Positions 33,901-35,227 of a DNA stretch of 35,227 nucleotides are shown here, piece by piece; position 1 is the stretch's first letter, and the number at the start of each line of letters is the position of its first letter. Position numbers and translations under genes: made by a program. Origin of the DNA: a virus; IMG/VR virus record IMGVR_UViG_3300001450_000119, positions 1 through 35,227 of that record. One strand, written 5' to 3'. The notes below the pieces were generated by a model. It was not told where the DNA came from. It did not search any database and saw only the letters and a program-made list of their open reading frames with translations.

Positions 33901-35227
33901 GAGACTATGCTGTTTTAGATGAAGATATAAAAAGAGCTAAAAAACCTACTAAAGTAAAAGAGAAAGTAAAACAAGTTAAAGAAAAGATTAAATCTATTTA
34001 TGAAAAAATAAAAACTAAAGTTAAAAAAGAAGACACTAAACCATCTAAAGATAATACATTTGAAAAGTATGATGGAGCTGTACCTAGAAGAAATCACGAA
34101 GTATATACAAACGCTGGATTAGGAGAATATGTAATGTTACAAAGACTAATCAAAAAAGGATTAATACCAGCAGACCAAGCTTATATTTTGAGTGGTCAAC
34201 TTTTAGATTCTTTTGGAAATGAAGCAGTATCATTAGCTATAGGTAGCACATTATTAATATCAGAAGGAGGAACTATAGGTACAGATATTATACATGAAGG
34301 TGGTCATGTATGGTATAGAATGCAAGCTGAATCTCCACTAATTAAAAGAGTAAATAAATTATTAGTTGAATCAGATATATTTGATTTAACATCTATACAA
34401 TATCCTGAACTAACATTAATTGATGTAGGAGGAACTGTTATGACAGTAGGCACATTTGTAGAACTACAAAAAGGTATCATGAATAATAGTAACGAGGTTA
34501 AAAGTGATATTAAAGATATTATAACAAACATTATAAAAAATGAAGGAATAGACGATACTAAAACAGCAGAATTATATGTATCTCTTATTACACAACTTAC
34601 TACAAAAAGAAGAGGAGGAGCTATAGCTAAAAAGTTATCTAACTTAGAACAAAAACATTTATTAGAAGAATCTTTCGTAAGAACATTAGAAGCTAATACT
34701 TATGGTAGTTTAAACTCTATTATAAAAAATAGTAAAGTTCAAAAACAACTAGAAAAAGATTTAGTTAAGTTTTATCAAGAAACTAAGAAACTTGCTACAG
34801 AAGAAGAAGCTAGGGAATTTTTGAATTTAGTAGACGATGTAATACCTACCCTTACACTAGACGCTGCAATGAAACACATACTCTTAAACTTCGGTAAAAA
34901 GGGAACTATAGAAAATTCTGGATACGCTGAAATCAAACAAGCTAAAAAAGCAGCATTTAGAAAAGCTACAGAATATTCATTAGTTCATACATTCTTAAAC
35001 TATGAGTTAGGTAAAGGATTAGAAGACGAACAAATTGCAGATAATGTAATTAAAAGAATAGATAAATCTGGATTAATTAATTCTAAATCTTTAAAACCTA
35101 AACAAAAGGAACAACTAAAACAATACATAAGAGCTGTTTTATATACAACTAATCCTAAGTATAAAAAGAATTTAGCTGGTAGTGATAAATTGTTAATAGA
35201 AGCAATACTTAAAGAAAAAGGTATTGG
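30996..35227 (+). CDS. Giant polyprotein-like cargo protein with zincin motif (incomplete at right edge)
   Basis: The frame stays open from ATG 30996 to the window end, at least 1410 residues with no stop. Residues about 185-225 and 330-400 contain Gly/Ala-rich hydrophobic stretches (FMIPYGGGAFAAGRFASWAV; VGLGGAMGGTRGVV) and the helix EGFTEGVQETYQEW. Residues about 575-690 are a Glu/Lys coiled coil, and 690-730 a Lys/Gly amphipathic stretch (AIKGGVKKGAELGKKGVQAV). Residues about 1050-1240 hold a zincin-like metallopeptidase: TDIIHEGGHVWY with H1100-E1101-x-x-H1104, and a possible third ligand at E1224/E1225 in LLEESFVRTLEA. This resembles peptidase domains of phage polyvalent proteins. In crAss-like phages such giant ORFs may continue into a virion RNA polymerase, but no RNAP motif is inside this window. 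Confidence 0.75.
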   Translation, partial: MADKVEGYDLPTILNENLMAPEDAVKGYDKSMPTSSDIFNSMLAPTQQEVSQERDVDDYFKSAAQRESRENLTQGLTEPMRGDVETGSLYMTDPDAVMGDATSDFGRAIRAGWGDLVYGTGDTIDFVSALVNPNDPDPNTAVGDWLKKKGEEFQNENLLIISEDLQDVTWADMFKAEMWTHKVARLIPYAASFMIPYGGGAFAAGRFASWAVKGLKVSKMGRMVSTTHKGSKVSKLLYGTNVVGGSGITKHLAIDAGKQGVILTKGAETVSKAIGGGLAANTFEGFYLGGETYNQAIKDGLTKEQAASAASGVVWDNSKWAAVDIVQYGLLFGGLGKTMNINRVARLTPQPMAFSASVGGVIKPLIQRGLINLPTAGVYAGIEGFTEGVQETYQEWIKYANLQEEKGLGYDSYSNYLTEADGTFTAEARDIFWTSVGLGGAMGGTRGVVDGIAERQKMLDEKIEKTEQLRLLSEDGSYSEESLRDFQNLSDELVADHIWNYNGDGSNMKSVIEQQVKDGKLTEEGMEGVFQTIDRMVENYEKHSVNTTLTESGAKQVFYRENRLTRNTSQQEQVKGIFEEKRKKVKENVSKEKQQSKLNDLNMEEKATLEELEKEENQLRNEIENFYLQKEEVMTKKGEVDKRYKSRLTSDEMEKYTQKGEKRMNAKEAKEAGMSIEEYREYKKKEEGKGFLSKAFDAIKGGVKKGAELGKKGVQAVSSAAKKGVESVQELRGKDIIESAKKLTKKNVVEAVDRTERILKKSKTAQQIRKAFTEFKKKMKGMSGVSVETYKKAEEYLKGKQDGTITESYTEWANKQGESKKKAVTEKKQVKLPEEPKSEEVRKKIPIKEKVKKLAEAIVKKGGELIVKATSIVPTSGGNSYMITDSKGSTIKFYNQKGKVGNQTIDNFLAKYINQDSVDVKIKLILPQEGQENVVNIDGQLFFQFNNNLYQYKMVAEVDGNVIGTIEYRDYAVLDEDIKRAKKPTKVKEKVKQVKEKIKSIYEKIKTKVKKEDTKPSKDNTFEKYDGAVPRRNHEVYTNAGLGEYVMLQRLIKKGLIPADQAYILSGQLLDSFGNEAVSLAIGSTLLISEGGTIGTDIIHEGGHVWYRMQAESPLIKRVNKLLVESDIFDLTSIQYPELTLIDVGGTVMTVGTFVELQKGIMNNSNEVKSDIKDIITNIIKNEGIDDTKTAELYVSLITQLTTKRRGGAIAKKLSNLEQKHLLEESFVRTLEANTYGSLNSIIKNSKVQKQLEKDLVKFYQETKKLATEEEAREFLNLVDDVIPTLTLDAAMKHILLNFGKKGTIENSGYAEIKQAKKAAFRKATEYSLVHTFLNYELGKGLEDEQIADNVIKRIDKSGLINSKSLKPKQKEQLKQYIRAVLYTTNPKYKKNLAGSDKLLIEAILKEKGI

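Noticed and set aside
33915-34531. Minus-strand open frames opposite the giant zincin gene and elsewhere
   Set aside because: They lie fully inside long coding genes, have low-complexity translations rich in Phe, Ile and Ser, and lack their own promoters or start contexts.
1-35227. Stop-codon recoding, known in some crAss-like phages
   Set aside because: All large genes are open under the standard code; stops are TAA plus two TAG, and reading through the TAGs gives only short extensions to further stops.
1-35227. tRNA genes, CRISPR arrays, insertion sequences, diversity-generating retroelements
   Set aside because: The non-coding gaps are too short or lack the needed arms and repeats; no transposase, integrase or reverse transcriptase motifs and no template/variable repeat pair were seen.

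Overview
This window looks like the virion-structure and packaging module of a tailed, podovirus-type phage of Bacteroidota. The best fit is a crAss-like phage (order Crassvirales or close kin), probably of a flavobacterial or other aquatic host. The grounds are: (i) seven plus-strand copies of the Bacteroidota -7 promoter element TAnnTTTG placed before gene blocks, with A-rich start contexts and no Shine-Dalgarno sequences; (ii) the gene order large terminase, portal, scaffold-like protein, HK97-type capsid protein, ring/connector proteins, an HU/IHF-like protein inside the ring cluster, a ~2000-residue tail (muzzle-like) protein, then several very large cargo-like proteins; (iii) low GC, tight gene packing and almost exclusive use of TAA stops (TAG at 9969 and 13683, no TGA). 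I made no database comparison, so the lineage call rests on architecture and remembered family motifs.

Layout. 1-587 is a mostly non-coding, AT-rich left edge. It holds one small minus-strand membrane-protein ORF with its own terminator and a GC-rich, highly foldable island (430-512). 588-3648: a small basic protein and a 904-residue cell-wall enzyme that joins a GH24 muramidase domain to an M15-type zinc peptidase domain. 3649-3763: a promoter, a possible ~55-nt RNA, a strong terminator and a second promoter. 3764-6657: three small genes, then TerL. 6659-11529: portal, acidic scaffold-like protein and major capsid protein. 11589-16638: decoration and ring/connector proteins. 16640-22585: the muzzle-like tail protein. 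22585-35227: four cargo-like proteins. The second carries a GH19-type lysozyme plus a SPOR-like domain, and the last is open at the right edge and carries a HEGGH zincin motif.

How the genes work together. TerL and the portal package DNA into a capsid built from the MCP on a scaffold. The ring proteins extend the portal and the muzzle protein closes the tail. The large cargo proteins, rich in glycine/alanine membrane-type segments, are probably ejected with the DNA, while the wall hydrolases open peptidoglycan at entry or exit. Promoters and terminators split the module into about six transcription units. Inside units, stop and start codons often share one base (TAATG), which suggests translational coupling.

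The most striking whole-window signal is negative: I found no GATC tetranucleotide anywhere in 35 kb, where on the order of 100 would be expected from composition. This points to escape from a GATC-specific restriction system in the host range. CCGG also appears to be absent.
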